The position numbers and the translations under genes were made by a program. Below, piece by piece: positions 9,501 to 17,115 of a stretch of DNA of 63,183 nt. The stretch is from NCBI RefSeq assembly GCF_001515525.1, contig NZ_BCNQ01000016.1, forward strand, positions 1-63,183, given 5' to 3'. Positions within the stretch are counted from its first letter, which is position 1. The number at the start of each line of letters is the position of its first letter. The stretch is from Piscicoccus intestinalis NBRC 104926 (GTDB lineage Bacteria > Actinomycetota > Actinomycetes > Actinomycetales > Dermatophilaceae). Under the pieces are notes generated by a model. It was given only the letters and a program-made list of their open reading frames with translations, was not told the origin of the DNA and did no database searches.

Positions 9501-9736
9501 CGATGCGGTTCGTGCAGGACCGGCTGTGGGCCGACCGCGCCGACGTCGCCGACCTCGTGCGGGCGGGCGCGCAGTTCTACGTGTGCGGCGAGGGCCAGCG
9601 CATGGCGCCCGCGGTGCACGAGACGTGCGTGCGGATGTACGCCCAGGCCGCGGGAGTCTCCGCCGAGCAGGCCCTGGAGTGGGTCGAGTCGATGGAGCGC
9701 GAGCACGGGCGGTACGTCTCCGACGTCTTCGCCTGA
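6533..9736 (+). CDS. Bifunctional cytochrome P450 / NADPH-P450 reductase (CYP102-like)
   Basis: A 1067-residue self-sufficient monooxygenase with the order and length of P450 BM3. Haem domain (about 1-470): oxygen-activation helix AGHETTSG near residue 272, ILRETLRLWP (ExxR), and KPFGNGQRSCIGRGFA with the haem-ligand Cys at about 414. A linker leads to the FMN flavodoxin domain (ILFGSNAGTSESFANQVS, about 495 onward), then FAD domain (SPRQYSISSSP) and NADPH domain (MVCAGTGLAPFRGFIQDRA; FYVCGEGQRMAPAVHE). CYP102 enzymes hydroxylate fatty acids near the omega end using NADPH. The C-terminus reads GRYVSDVFA, with Phe where BM3 has Trp1046, the residue that stacks on the FAD. GGGAG precedes the start. 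The divergent AraC gene probably controls it. Confidence 0.95.
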   Translation: MTTSQSTATAPGPAPKPVVGTLYAIDPEAPVQSNMKLAQQYGEIIKHQFPGRPPVYFVSSQRLVDELCDESRFDKRVHTPLENIRAFAGDGLFTAYTPEENWGKAHRILMPAFSPVALKGMFDGMVDIAEQLMLKWERLGPEADIDVTHDFTRLTLDTIAVCSFSYRFNSFYSSSMHPFVDSMVDALQESGDRGRRLPLQNRLMLLTQRRYDEDIRLMHEVADKIIAHRKEHPLPDGRSDILDTMLGATDPQTGETLSDENVRYQMVTFLIAGHETTSGLLSFTLYELLKNPEVMRAAREHVDEVLGDRYPTYADLSKLGYLDQILRETLRLWPTAPAFGLYPYEPTTIGGREGGPAYPLNPDESALVLTPSLHRDPAVWDDPERFDPDRFSFERAKTIPANAWKPFGNGQRSCIGRGFALQEAQLVLALMLQRFDLDWADPGYELKVKETLTLKPEGFFARFSVRSDRSVQGPARGTDSEPVSDEVPAVESHGTPVRILFGSNAGTSESFANQVSRQATRLGYSPSVAPLDEGVDALPSEGALVVVTASYEGQPPDNAKQFVPWLEAVPDGALDGVRYAVFGCGNTDWARTYQRIPTLVDEQLERAGAARLLERGEANARGDFFGDFEEWHERLWPAIGSALGVAASPDVDATPQLSVDIIGPGREQLLRASDLELGQVVVNRELADLSKPGARSKRHLEIALPTGQTYRTGDYLAVLPLNPVTVIDRALARFDLAYDTRLQISGAATQLPVDAPVLAGELFGSYVELSRPAGRRQVEQLAAACPCPPEKAQLLALADESTYESEVLGKRLSVLDLLERFASVSLPLATFLGMLTPLSPRQYSISSSPRWSADHATLTVAHLSAPALAGDGTYEGVASTFLAHSRPGTRIPVTVRESNVDFAPPADLSTPMVMVCAGTGLAPFRGFIQDRALRAQADGVTPAPALLFFGCDGPDIDYLYRDELQEWSRQGVVDVRPAFSAEPEDGPDGPMRFVQDRLWADRADVADLVRAGAQFYVCGEGQRMAPAVHETCVRMYAQAAGVSAEQALEWVESMEREHGRYVSDVFA

Positions 9737-9747
9737 TCCGTGCCGGT

Positions 9748-9793
9748 GGCGCTCTGCTGAACGCGCGATAGGTCGCCCGTTCAGCAGAGCGCC
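9748..9793. terminator. Perfect 16-bp-arm hairpin after the P450 gene
   Basis: GGCGCTCTGCTGAACG (9748-9763) is exactly complementary to 9778-9793, with a 14-base loop that can pair further (GCGA/TCGC). It begins 11 bases after the P450 stop. Without a T-tract it is still a plausible actinobacterial-type terminator working in either direction. Confidence 0.6.
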
Positions 9794-9841
9794 CGCATGC
9801 GACTGAAGACCGCTGATATCGCAGATCGCCATACTGCCTAC

Positions 9842-10288
9842 GTGGACGGTCAGAAGCTTCGTGAGCTGCGCGAATACCACGGGTTGACGCAGTCGCAGGT
9901 GGCGCGCGCGGCCGGGGTGTCACAGAGCATCGTCTCCGACGTCGAGCGTGGGCGTCGACTGTCGCCGGAGGCCATCGAGCAGGTGGTGGGCGGGCTGCGC
10001 CGCAGCATGTCGCCGTCTCTGGTGCTGGTAAGGCACGGGGCGGCGATGCGCGCCTTTCTCGAGGTGAACGGCGCCAGGGACGTGCGGGTGTTCGGGTCGA
10101 CGGCCAGGGGTGCCGACCGCTGGGACAGCGACCTCGACATAGTCGCCCGATTCGACCGGCCCATGAGCCTGTTCGACGTCGACTCCCTTGTCGGCACGCT
10201 TCGCCGTATCGCCGGTGGCCTGCCGGTCGACCTCGTCGTGGAGACGGATCGCACCCGGCTGCGTGATTCGGACGCGGTGCCGCTGTGA
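9842..10288 (+). CDS. XRE-type HTH / nucleotidyltransferase (MNT) fusion protein
   Basis: A 148-residue two-domain protein. Residues 1-60 are a Cro/C1-type HTH (LRELREYHGLTQSQVARAAG, VSQSIVSDVERGRRLSPEAI). The second half is a minimal nucleotidyltransferase with VRVFGSTARGADRWDSDLDI, the G-S-x(2)-R-G...S-D-x-D pattern, plus a later acidic strand PVDLVVETD. MNT proteins are commonly the antitoxin half of MNT-HEPN systems, where they modify the HEPN RNase toxin. No HEPN gene follows: a GTG at 10285 overlaps the stop but opens only a 55-codon non-HEPN frame. I prefer GTG 9842 (CATACT just upstream, possibly leaderless); ATG 9797 would add 15 residues and lies only three bases after the hairpin. 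Confidence 0.75.
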   Translation: MDGQKLRELREYHGLTQSQVARAAGVSQSIVSDVERGRRLSPEAIEQVVGGLRRSMSPSLVLVRHGAAMRAFLEVNGARDVRVFGSTARGADRWDSDLDIVARFDRPMSLFDVDSLVGTLRRIAGGLPVDLVVETDRTRLRDSDAVPL

Positions 10289-10436
10289 GCGAGGTTCAGT
10301 GCGCGACGGAGCCGAACGCGAAGAGTGCAGCACCCGCCCTCTGGAGCGGAGGGCCAATCTGTGTCCGTCGTACGACTGGTGACTGGAGCCTCTGGGAGGT
10401 GCGAGCGCCGATCGTCATCAGGTCACTGAACCCAAC

Positions 10437-10482
10437 TGGCAGTCAGTCTTAAACGGTGGATAATTGCCAGCAGAAGTTGGCA
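10437..10482 (+). promoter_or_regulatory. Candidate promoter/operator of the toxin-antitoxin-like pair
   Basis: A local AT-rich patch contains GATAAT (10459-10464), a good -10. It is surrounded by three half-sites: TGGCA (10437-10441), TGCCA (10465-10469) and TGGCA (10478-10482). The last two form an inverted repeat with an 8-base gap. ATG 10507 follows. The arrangement suggests autoregulation by the HTH partner encoded second. Confidence 0.4.
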
Positions 10483-10506
10483 CGCTAGGTTGCTGTTGAG
10501 GTTCGC

Positions 10507-10767
10507 ATGGACGATGAACCGTTGATCCTCGAGAGCGCGCGTCGGCACGGGATCGACGATGACGACATCCTGAGTGCCTACGCTTTTGTTATCGGCTCGT
10601 TCGTCGATGAGCGCGGACCGCGACCGCTGGTGATGCTGGTCGGGCTTTCGACGAGCGGCGCGGTACTCGAGATCGGAGTAGTCGATCGTCCCGACTACGG
10701 GATCATCTGTGTCGTGCACGCGATGACCGCGCGGCCCGAGACGTTGAAGAAGGCAGGGGTGCTGTGA
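10507..10767 (+). CDS. Small toxin-like protein of a putative toxin-antitoxin pair
   Basis: An 86-residue protein: MDDEPLILESARRHGIDDDD, then DERGPRPLVMLVGLSTSGAV, LEIGVVDRPDYGIICVVHAM and TARPETLKKAGVL. The plan (helix with a Glu/Arg/His-rich start, two beta strands, then a final strand ending H-A-M-x-A-R) resembles BrnT/RelE-like small toxins, particularly the short actinobacterial proteins ending IVHAMxxRPKF; I cannot name a validated family. It lies in an operon with the next gene, overlapping it by the TGATG/GTGATG junction. GAGG precedes the start. Function as an RNase is inference from fold-like pattern and gene order. Confidence 0.6.
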   Translation: MDDEPLILESARRHGIDDDDILSAYAFVIGSFVDERGPRPLVMLVGLSTSGAVLEIGVVDRPDYGIICVVHAMTARPETLKKAGVL

Positions 10768-11048
10768 TGACTACTAAGCGACTGTCGACGGATGACCTCA
10801 CCGAGTTGAACCTGTGGGGCGAGGGTGTCGCGGATCAGTACGAGGCCGGGATCACTCCGACTCCGGGAGCGTCGGTTCCGCCGCTGCTCGAACTGCAACG
10901 TCTGCGGTACGAGCGGCGCCGAATCGAGGAGGAGACGCGCCGCCTTGTGGCGGCCGCACGCGAGGCGGGCGAGTCGTGGCATCGCATCGGCATGGCCCTC
11001 GGGGTGACCGCCGAGGGCGCTCGCCAGCGCTTCCGTCAGGCTTCCTGA
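10767..11048 (+). CDS. HTH antitoxin-like partner protein
   Basis: A 93-residue protein beginning MTTKRLSTDDLTELNLWGEG, with a charged coiled helix LQRLRYERRRIEEETRRLVA and a C-terminal sigma-70-region-4-like HTH (AREAGESWHRIGMALGVTAE, GARQRFRQAS). The stop of the upstream toxin-like gene overlaps the start (GTGATGA; either GTG 10764 or ATG 10767), which couples their translation. N-terminal toxin-binding and C-terminal DNA-binding would be the reverse of common antitoxin order. The role is inferred from context. The convergent antiporter gene ends 92 bp downstream. Confidence 0.62.
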   Translation: MTTKRLSTDDLTELNLWGEGVADQYEAGITPTPGASVPPLLELQRLRYERRRIEEETRRLVAAAREAGESWHRIGMALGVTAEGARQRFRQAS

Positions 11049-11140
11049 GCCTGACCGGTGCCGCGCGTATTGGTCAGCAGCATGCGGTCAAGCACGACGA
11101 GGCCGCCCACCGCGAGCGAAGAATCCGCTGGGCAGGCCGC

Positions 11141-12724
11141 CTACTCCACCTCGGCCGGCCCGCTGAGCCGGACCTCCTCGAGGTCGAGGCGGGCCTGCAC
11201 CTGACGAAAGGCGCTGTCGTCGATCTCGCCGCGATTGCGCATGCCCACGACCGTCTCGCGCTTGACCGCGATGAGGGCGAGCCGCAGCTGGGCGTACTGG
11301 TCCATGGCACGCTCGACGCGCTCCCGGAACTGCGGGTCGTCGAGGTCGACCTGGTCGCGGTGCTCGGCGTACTCGGCGACCACCCGATCGATGGTCTCCT
11401 GGTCGACCCCGAGGTCGCGGGCGATCCCGGGCAGCGCCGCCAGGCTGGCCCGGGCGGCCTCGCAACGAGCCTGCGCCACCTCGTCGTGCTGGCTGCTGTC
11501 CAGCGGCAGCCGCGACCAGCGGGCCACGTAGGGCAGCGCGAGCCCCTGCGCGACGATCGAGGTGACGACCACGCCCGCGACGACGAAGACGATCATGTCG
11601 CGGTTCGGCCACACACCCACGCCCTCCGCCTCCAGGGGCACGGCCAGGGCCACGGCCAGCGACACCCCGCCGCGAAAGCCCGCCACCGTCCTGAGCACGC
11701 GGGCGCGGTTGGTCGCGCGCAGGTTGCGCTGGGCAGGGCGCCGGTCGAGGGCGCGGATCGTGTACGCCGAAACGACGAGGAAGAGGTAGCGCGAGGCGAG
11801 CATGACGACGTACACCGCCGCCGTGACGATCATGCCCGTGCCGATCTGCGCCGAGGACAGGCCCGAGACCGCGATCGGCAGCTCGAGCCCGATGAGCACG
11901 AACAGGGCGCCGTTGAGTAGGAACGTCGTCAACTGGAAGAACGGGGTCGACTGCTGGCGGGAGCGCGCGTCGACGACGAGCGGCGCCATCCGCACCCACA
12001 GCAGCCCGCACGAGACGACCGCGAGCACGCCGGAAGCCTCCACTGACTCCGCGATGAGGTAGAGCACGAAGGGGGTGAGCACCAGGAAGGTCGTGTCGAG
12101 CACCGGGTCGTGGATGAAGCGGCGCACCTGGAAGAGCAGCCAGCCGCCGATCAGGCCGATCGCCAGCCCTCCGACGAAGGAGATGAGGAAGAGGACGGTG
12201 ATGTGCCCGGGGGTGATCGCCTCCTCGTGGGTGGTCAGCGACAGGGCCAGGGCGAACAGCACGAGGGCGGTGCCGTCGTTGATGAGCGACTCGGACTTCA
12301 AGATCCCCGCGGTGCGGGCCGGCAGGTCCTTGCCGAGGGCGGCGACGGCCGTGGCGTCGGTGGGCGCGAGGGCCGCCCCGATGAGCCAGGCCGTGGCCCA
12401 CGGCAGGCCGAGGGCGTGCGCGACCGCCGCCATCGCCGCCGCCGTGACGACGACGAGCAGGATGCCGGACAGCAGGATGCCCCGCAGATAGACGCGGATC
12501 GTGCGCCCGGAGGCCGTGATCGCCTCCCAGAACAGCAGGATCGGCAGGAACAGCACGAGCACGACCTCGGACGGCAGCTCGATGCCGCGCATCGCCGGCA
12601 CCAGCGCCAGCACCAGGCCTGCGGCCACGAGCGTGATCGGCGAGGCCACGCCGCTGCGGCTCGAGACCAGGCTGCCGACCAGCACCGCCGCGCCCAGCGC
12701 GACCACGATGACCAGGGCTTCCAC
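11141..12724 (-). CDS. Na+/H+ antiporter, CPA1 family
   Basis: A 527-residue transporter with about 12 membrane helices followed by a cytoplasmic tail of some 110 residues. Family signatures include FLPILLFWEAITASGRTIRV, the cation-site region GAALAPTDATAVAALGKDLP (with the conserved A-P-T-D), SESLINDGTALVLFALALS (with the N-D pair of CPA1 exchangers) and TVAGFRGGVSLAVALAVPLE. It should export sodium (or potassium) in exchange for protons at the cytoplasmic membrane, contributing to pH and salt homeostasis. GTG 12724 is preceded by GGAGAGG at about ten bases. The tail is rich in charged helices (LDLEEVRLSGPAEVE at the end) and is probably regulatory. Single-gene unit by spacing. Confidence 0.92.
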   Translation of the reverse strand: MEALVIVVALGAAVLVGSLVSSRSGVASPITLVAAGLVLALVPAMRGIELPSEVVLVLFLPILLFWEAITASGRTIRVYLRGILLSGILLVVVTAAAMAAVAHALGLPWATAWLIGAALAPTDATAVAALGKDLPARTAGILKSESLINDGTALVLFALALSLTTHEEAITPGHITVLFLISFVGGLAIGLIGGWLLFQVRRFIHDPVLDTTFLVLTPFVLYLIAESVEASGVLAVVSCGLLWVRMAPLVVDARSRQQSTPFFQLTTFLLNGALFVLIGLELPIAVSGLSSAQIGTGMIVTAAVYVVMLASRYLFLVVSAYTIRALDRRPAQRNLRATNRARVLRTVAGFRGGVSLAVALAVPLEAEGVGVWPNRDMIVFVVAGVVVTSIVAQGLALPYVARWSRLPLDSSQHDEVAQARCEAARASLAALPGIARDLGVDQETIDRVVAEYAEHRDQVDLDDPQFRERVERAMDQYAQLRLALIAVKRETVVGMRNRGEIDDSAFRQVQARLDLEEVRLSGPAEVE

Positions 12725-12823
12725 AGGCGCATCCTCTCCGAGTCCGGTCGCGGGCCCACGCAGGTCACGCGAGCGTGTGCGAACGGCGTCTGGGAGACAT
12801 CATGCCTCCCGCGGATCGCGCCC

Positions 12824-14044
12824 TCAGCGCACGAGCATCGCCCGGGCCGCCTCGCGCAGGTCACCCCCGGCGTCGGCGGCGGCGGTCCGCATGCGCTGGT
12901 AACCGGCTCCGCGGGCGACGATCGCCTCCAGGCCGGCGAGTTCGCGCTCGCACCCCAGCCGGTGGGCCATCGGCGCCAGCCGCTCCAGCAGCCGGCTCAG
13001 GTGGTCGGTGACGAGTTCCTCACGGCTGTCGGCGCCGACGATGACGATGGCGTCGAGCCCGTACCGGGCCGCCCGCCACTTGTTCTCCTGCACGTGCCAC
13101 GGCGGCAGCGGCCGCGGCAGGGTGCCGTCGGCCAGCTGCTCCTCCAGGTGCAGCGTGAGGCAGTGGATGAACGCGGCGATCGCCGCGACGTCCTCCAGCC
13201 GCGCCAGGCCGTCGCAGCAGCGCACCTCGATCGTGCCGAGGTTCAGCGACGGGCGGATGTCCCAGCGCAGCTCGCTGGCGTCGGCGACGACTCCCGTGGT
13301 GAACACGTCGCGCAGGTACGCGCGGCACGCCGACCACGTCTCGAACTGGAACGGCAGGCCCGCGGTCGGCAGCTGCTGGAACAGCATCGTGCGGTTGCTC
13401 GCGTAGCCGGTGTCCTCCTCGGTCCAGTACGGCGAGGAGGCGGTCAGCGCCGTCAGGTGCGGGTGGTACGTGAGCAGGGCGTTGATGAGCGGCCAGACCT
13501 TGGCGGCCGAATCGATGCCGACGTGCACGTGCACCCCGAAGATCACCATCTGCCGCCCCCACCACTGGGTGCGGTCGATGAGCGTCTCGTAGCGGTCGCC
13601 GGAGGTGACGCGCTGGTCCTCCCAGCGCGCGAACGGGTGCGAACCGCCTCCGTAGAGGTCGACGCCGACGAGGTCGGCCGCCGCCCGGACGCGCGCGAGC
13701 CCGTCGGACAGGTCGGCCGCCGCCTCGCCCGCGTTCGCGCAGATGCCGGTGACGATCTCGACGGTGTTGGTGAGCAGCTCCTTGGTGACCGTCGAGCGCG
13801 CGGCCCCGGGGTGGCCGTGGCCGTCGTCGCGGGCCTCGATGAGCGCCAGCAGGTCTTGGGCCTTCGGCACGAGTTCGAGGGAGACGGGGTCGACGAGGCC
13901 CAGCTCCCACTCCACACCCACCGTGCGCCCGAGCGAGGGGGAGAACGACCGCGCCGGCTCGGTCTTCGGCTGGGTGTCGGTGGCCGTGCTGTCGGCGGTC
14001 TCGGTGGTCTCGGTGGTGTCGGTGGTGTCACTGGCTCGGGTCAT
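12824..14044 (-). CDS. YbdK-type carboxylate-amine ligase (glutamate-cysteine ligase family 2)
   Basis: A 406-residue member of the GCS2 family (PF04107). Core motifs: TVGVEWELGLVDPVSLELVP, VTKELLTNTVEIVTGICANA, VDLYGGGSHPFARWEDQRVT, WGRQMVIFGVHVHVGIDS and LRWDIRPSLNLGTIEVRCCD. YbdK has weak glutamate-cysteine ligase activity, and actinobacterial relatives (EgtA-like or of unknown substrate) form gamma-glutamyl or other amides using ATP; the physiological substrate here is open. The first 35 residues are a Thr/Glu/Asp low-complexity tail (TTDTTETTETADSTATDT) made by triplet repeats. ATG 14044 follows GAGAGGTGA; the in-frame GTG three codons earlier is less likely. Confidence 0.88.
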   Translation of the reverse strand: MTRASDTTDTTETTETADSTATDTQPKTEPARSFSPSLGRTVGVEWELGLVDPVSLELVPKAQDLLALIEARDDGHGHPGAARSTVTKELLTNTVEIVTGICANAGEAAADLSDGLARVRAAADLVGVDLYGGGSHPFARWEDQRVTSGDRYETLIDRTQWWGRQMVIFGVHVHVGIDSAAKVWPLINALLTYHPHLTALTASSPYWTEEDTGYASNRTMLFQQLPTAGLPFQFETWSACRAYLRDVFTTGVVADASELRWDIRPSLNLGTIEVRCCDGLARLEDVAAIAAFIHCLTLHLEEQLADGTLPRPLPPWHVQENKWRAARYGLDAIVIVGADSREELVTDHLSRLLERLAPMAHRLGCERELAGLEAIVARGAGYQRMRTAAADAGGDLREAARAMLVR

Positions 14045-14320
14045 GGCGATCACCTCTCGGGCCGCGACGGGAACGGGACGGCCATCGATAACCTAGCGTG
14101 ATGCCTTGCATAAGCCCGCGGGTGGGCTCGGCATGCGAGAGCGTACGCGTGCCGCCCGTGAGCCGGCGAGCCGGGAGGCTGCGCACGCGGTCGGTCGCGG
14201 CCTGACACCCGGCGTGACCTCGGCGTGTGTCGTGGTCAGCGCGTACAGTCGGCGATCCACGAGCATCCCGGCATCGGGAAGCGCGTGTGGGGGGAGCGGT
14301 AGACCACGGGGGTGGGGGCG

Positions 14321-15431
14321 ATGACGGAGGCGGAGGCGCTGGACGTGCTGCCGCGTGCGCGCACGCGGGCCCGCTGGAGCAGTGCTCTCGGAGGCCTCAT
14401 CGGCGCCGGAATCCTCGCCGGCTGGCTGTGGTTCGGCGACCTGCCGGTCGCGCAGACCCCGGCCGGAAGGGTCGTGCACTGGCTGCTCTACCTCGTGGGA
14501 ATCATGCTGTTCACGGAGGTCGTCCGGATGCGACGCTTCCCGGCCGCCGCCGACCTGCAGCCGGCCCGCCTCGTCGCCCGCAGCCGCTCGCGGATCGCGG
14601 TGCGCGACTCGCGGGGGCGGCGCTGGTCGTGGCGGGTGCGCGGGGCCCGGCGGCTGCGGGTGGGGTCCCGGGTGTGGGTCGACACCGAGCTCGCCCTCGA
14701 CCGGCGGGTCAGCCTCATCGTGCCGACCGATGCACAGCCGCTCGTCCTGGAGCCGGTGACGCGCGCCGAACTGGAGGCCGACCCCACCTTCGCGGCCGGT
14801 TCGGGGCGGCCGGGTGAACCGGCTCCCGAGGAGGTGCGCGACGCGGTGGTCGAGGTGGCACGCGCCGCCGCCCGCCCCCGCGCGTGGCTGCTGCTGGGCA
14901 CGCTGGCCGTCTGCGCGATGGTGCTGGTGGGAGGCGGTGCCACCCGCGGCACGGCCGGGCTCGATGCCGCGTCGGTCGTGTGCGTGCTGCTGCTCGGGGC
15001 GGCCGCCCCCGCGACCGTGCCGTGCCTGCTGGCCGCGCGTAGCCTGGCGCGCGCCACTCGTGGCCCGACCCGTGGACCCGGGCTGGTGCGGATGCGGGTC
15101 GTCGACTCGCCCTCGCTCGCCCGGGAGTGGGACGGCCAGCCGGCTCCGGCCAACCGCGTGCTCGTCTGGGCGGCCGACGGCCTGGGCGTGGCCGGTCTAC
15201 ACGGAATTCCCCTGGGGCGCGGCGCACGTGTGGGCCCCACCCGGAGCCCGAATCGGCCGGCTCGTGCCCCTCGTCGCCATCGGCGGCCCGGCGGGCGCCG
15301 GCCGGATGATCGTGCCCTGGCTGCCGGCCCGCCCGGCCGACGACGTCGAGGCGGCTGAAGCCGCTGAAGCCGCTGAAGCCGCAGGGGAGGTCACGGGCCG
15401 CGCGACCTCGCGCCGGACTTCCTCCGACTGA
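14321..15431 (+). CDS. Membrane protein of unknown function, frameshifted near the 3' end
   Basis: I do not recognise a family. The first frame, from ATG 14321 (preceded by GGGGGTGGGGGC), has helices ALGGLIGAGILAGWLWFGDL and VVHWLLYLVGIMLFTEVVRM, an Arg-rich soluble segment, and helices AWLLLGTLAVCAMVLVGGG and VVCVLLLGAAAPATVPCLLA. After LVWAADGLG (about 15185) this frame turns into Arg/Gly-rich sequence to a stop at 15358. The +1 frame continues sensibly as WPVYTEFPWGAAHVWAPPGA, then IGRLVPLVAIGGPAGAG and an AAEAAEAAEAA repeat, to TGA 15431. A single-base loss around 15180-15195, real or a sequencing error, is the best explanation. The aromatic VYTEFPWGAAHV segment looks functional. Confidence 0.6.
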
Positions 15432-15465
15432 CCGCCTGCGACTCAACGCCTCCGCAGCGGCTGCG

Positions 15466-15921
15466 CTACAGCCCGGCCTTCTGCGTCGTCTGGCGCTTGA
15501 TGCGCCCGAGCATGCCGGCCATGCCGCGCAGGCGCAGCGGGCTGACCAGGTCGTTCAGCGCGAGAAGGCCGGGCAGGTCGTTGGGGGTGTCGACGACCTC
15601 GCGGGCGCTGGAGCCGTCGAGGCCCTCGTGCAGGATGCCCGCGAAGCCGCGGGTCGTCGGAGCCTCCGGCGGCGCCGAGAAGTGCAGGTGCACGGTCGCG
15701 TCGTCACCAGTGCCCTCGACGTCGACGATGAGGAAGATCGGCGACTGACACTCCGGCACCGGCTCCAGCAGGTCGGGGTGTTCGGCGTAACGCTCCGGCA
15801 GCGCGGGCAGCTCGGTGCTGAACTCCAGCAGCAGGTTGAGGCGCTCGCTGCTCGGCAGCTCGTTGAAGTCGCTGACGACCTCGGCCATCGCCTCCGTCAG
15901 TCCGCTGGTGTCGGCGGTCAT
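15466..15921 (-). CDS. SufE family sulfur-acceptor protein
   Basis: A 151-residue SufE/CsdE-type protein. It has [35 protein letters not shown] with the sulfur-accepting Cys at residue 58, [17 protein letters not shown], and [20 protein letters not shown]. SufE proteins take persulfide sulfur from a desulfurase and pass it to the SUF scaffold; here the partner is probably the rhodanese encoded immediately upstream, because the two genes overlap by four bases (ATGA at 15918-15921) and are thus co-translated. In actinomycetes this rhodanese-SufE pair commonly sits outside the suf operon. Precise sulfur flow is inference. Confidence 0.88.
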   Translation of the reverse strand: MTADTSGLTEAMAEVVSDFNELPSSERLNLLLEFSTELPALPERYAEHPDLLEPVPECQSPIFLIVDVEGTGDDATVHLHFSAPPEAPTTRGFAGILHEGLDGSSAREVVDTPNDLPGLLALNDLVSPLRLRGMAGMLGRIKRQTTQKAGL

Positions 15922-16817
15922 CGGGCCGGCACCTCGCCCGGCTCCTCGCCGCGCACGATCGGCACGCGCACCGCGTTGCCCCATTCGGTCCAGGACCCGT
16001 CGTAGTTGCGCACGCGCTCGAAGCCGAGCAGGTAGGTGAGCACGAACCACGTGTGGCTCGACCGCTCCCCGATGCGGCAGTAGGCGATGACGTCGTCGCC
16101 GGGGGCCAGGCCCTTCTCCTGCTCGTAGATCGCCTCGAGCTCCGCGCGGGACTTGAACGTGCCGTCGTCGTTGGCTGCCCGCGCCCACGGCACCGACTCC
16201 GCGCCGGGGATGTGGCCGCCGCGCAGCGCGCCCTCCTCGGGGTAGTCGGGCATGTGCGTGCGCTCACCGGTGTACTCCTGCGGGGAACGCACGTCGATCA
16301 TCGGCTTGCCGAGGTGATCCAGCACGTCGTCCTTGTAGGCGCGCAGGCCGGCGTCGGAACGCTCGACCACCGGGTAGTCGGCGGTCGCGCGGTCGGGCTT
16401 GTCGGTGGTCATCGGCCGGCCCTGGGCCTGCCACAGGGCGCGGCCGCCGTCGAGCAGCCGCACGTCCTCGTGGCCGAAGAGCCGAAAGACCCACAGCGCG
16501 TAGGCGGCCCACCAGTTCGACTTGTCGCCGTAGAAGACGATCGTGTCGTCGCGGGAGATGCCCTTGGCGCGCATCAGCTCGGCGAAGGCCTCCCCGTCGA
16601 GGTAGTCGCGGGTGACCGTGTCGTTGAGCTCGGTGTGCCAGTCGACCTTCACCGCGCCGGGGATGTGGCCGGTCTCGTAGAGGAGCACGTCTTCGTCGCT
16701 CTCGACCACGACGAGGCCCTCGTCGCCGAGGTGGTCGGCGAGCCACTGGGTGGAGACGAGCCGCGTCGGGTCGGCGTACTGGGCGAACTGGGCGTTGTCG
16801 TCGAAGTCCACAGCCAT
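15918..16817 (-). CDS. Sulfurtransferase (two-domain rhodanese)
   Basis: A 299-residue tandem rhodanese. Domain 1 (about 20-140) has [20 protein letters not shown] and [20 protein letters not shown]; domain 2 (about 165-290) has [19 protein letters not shown] and the active loop [18 protein letters not shown], with catalytic Cys at about 247. C-R-I-G-E-R fits the thiosulfate:cyanide sulfurtransferase/SseA-type group of actinobacteria (CysA2/SseA) rather than mercaptopyruvate enzymes (CGSGVT). I chose ATG 16817 because GGGAGG lies nine bases upstream; ATG 16826 directly abuts that site. The gene leads a two-gene operon with sufE. Confidence 0.92.
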   Translation of the reverse strand: MAVDFDDNAQFAQYADPTRLVSTQWLADHLGDEGLVVVESDEDVLLYETGHIPGAVKVDWHTELNDTVTRDYLDGEAFAELMRAKGISRDDTIVFYGDKSNWWAAYALWVFRLFGHEDVRLLDGGRALWQAQGRPMTTDKPDRATADYPVVERSDAGLRAYKDDVLDHLGKPMIDVRSPQEYTGERTHMPDYPEEGALRGGHIPGAESVPWARAANDDGTFKSRAELEAIYEQEKGLAPGDDVIAYCRIGERSSHTWFVLTYLLGFERVRNYDGSWTEWGNAVRVPIVRGEEPGEVPAR

Positions 16818-16845
16818 GCGCGTCATCCTCCCACGCGCCCCCCAT

Positions 16846-16877
16846 CTGGCCGAAGGCTGCCCTTTCGGTCGAGGGCT
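16846..16877. repeat. Solo arm of the 32-bp palindrome family
   Basis: Thirty-two bases, starting CTGGCCGAAGGCTGCCC and continuing TTTCGGTCGAGGGCT, match each arm of the full palindrome at 51684-51761 with one or two differences. No complementary arm follows here; a tandem repeat begins eight bases later. It lies between the divergent rhodanese and SDR genes. Confidence 0.7.
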
Positions 16878-16884
16878 CCTAGCG

Positions 16885-16984
16885 GGTGTCCCGTGAGGTC
16901 GCCGGTGTCCTGTCGGGCCGCCGGTGTCCCGTCGGTTCGCCGGTGTCCCGTGAGGTGGCCGGTGTCCTGTCGGGCCGCCGGTGT
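16885..16984. repeat. 19-bp tandem repeat, about 5 copies
   Basis: Units of the form GGTGTCCCGTGAGGTCGCC start at 16885, 16904, 16923, 16942 and 16961, with a partial sixth from 16980. Two variants alternate (CCGTGAGGT and CTGTCGGGC types). There are no spacers, so it is not CRISPR. It occupies the 5' region between two divergent genes, and about 130 bp remain before the SDR start. Confidence 0.85.
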
Positions 16985-17115
16985 CGCGCGGCGGTCAGCC
17001 GTGCCCGTTGGCTTGCCGGCCCCGGGTTCGGTGGCCGGTGATCCGAGCGGGCGAACTGGCCGGAGTCGGCCCGCCGCCGCGACGACGGCGGTCATGCTGG
17101 AGACGGGAGGTTGTC

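Noticed and set aside
5450-9880. A 1476-codon reverse-strand frame across the P450 gene
   Set aside because: Only its last 330 codons (AraC regulator) make sense; the rest is an Arg/His/Val-rich shadow of the P450-reductase.
10285-10452. HEPN toxin gene following the nucleotidyltransferase
   Set aside because: The overlapping GTG opens only 55 codons, without the R-x4-6-H motif or helical pattern of HEPN proteins.
16885-16984. CRISPR array
   Set aside because: Units are contiguous 19-mers without unique spacers, and no cas genes are present; the same holds for 31851-31920 and 39215-39267.
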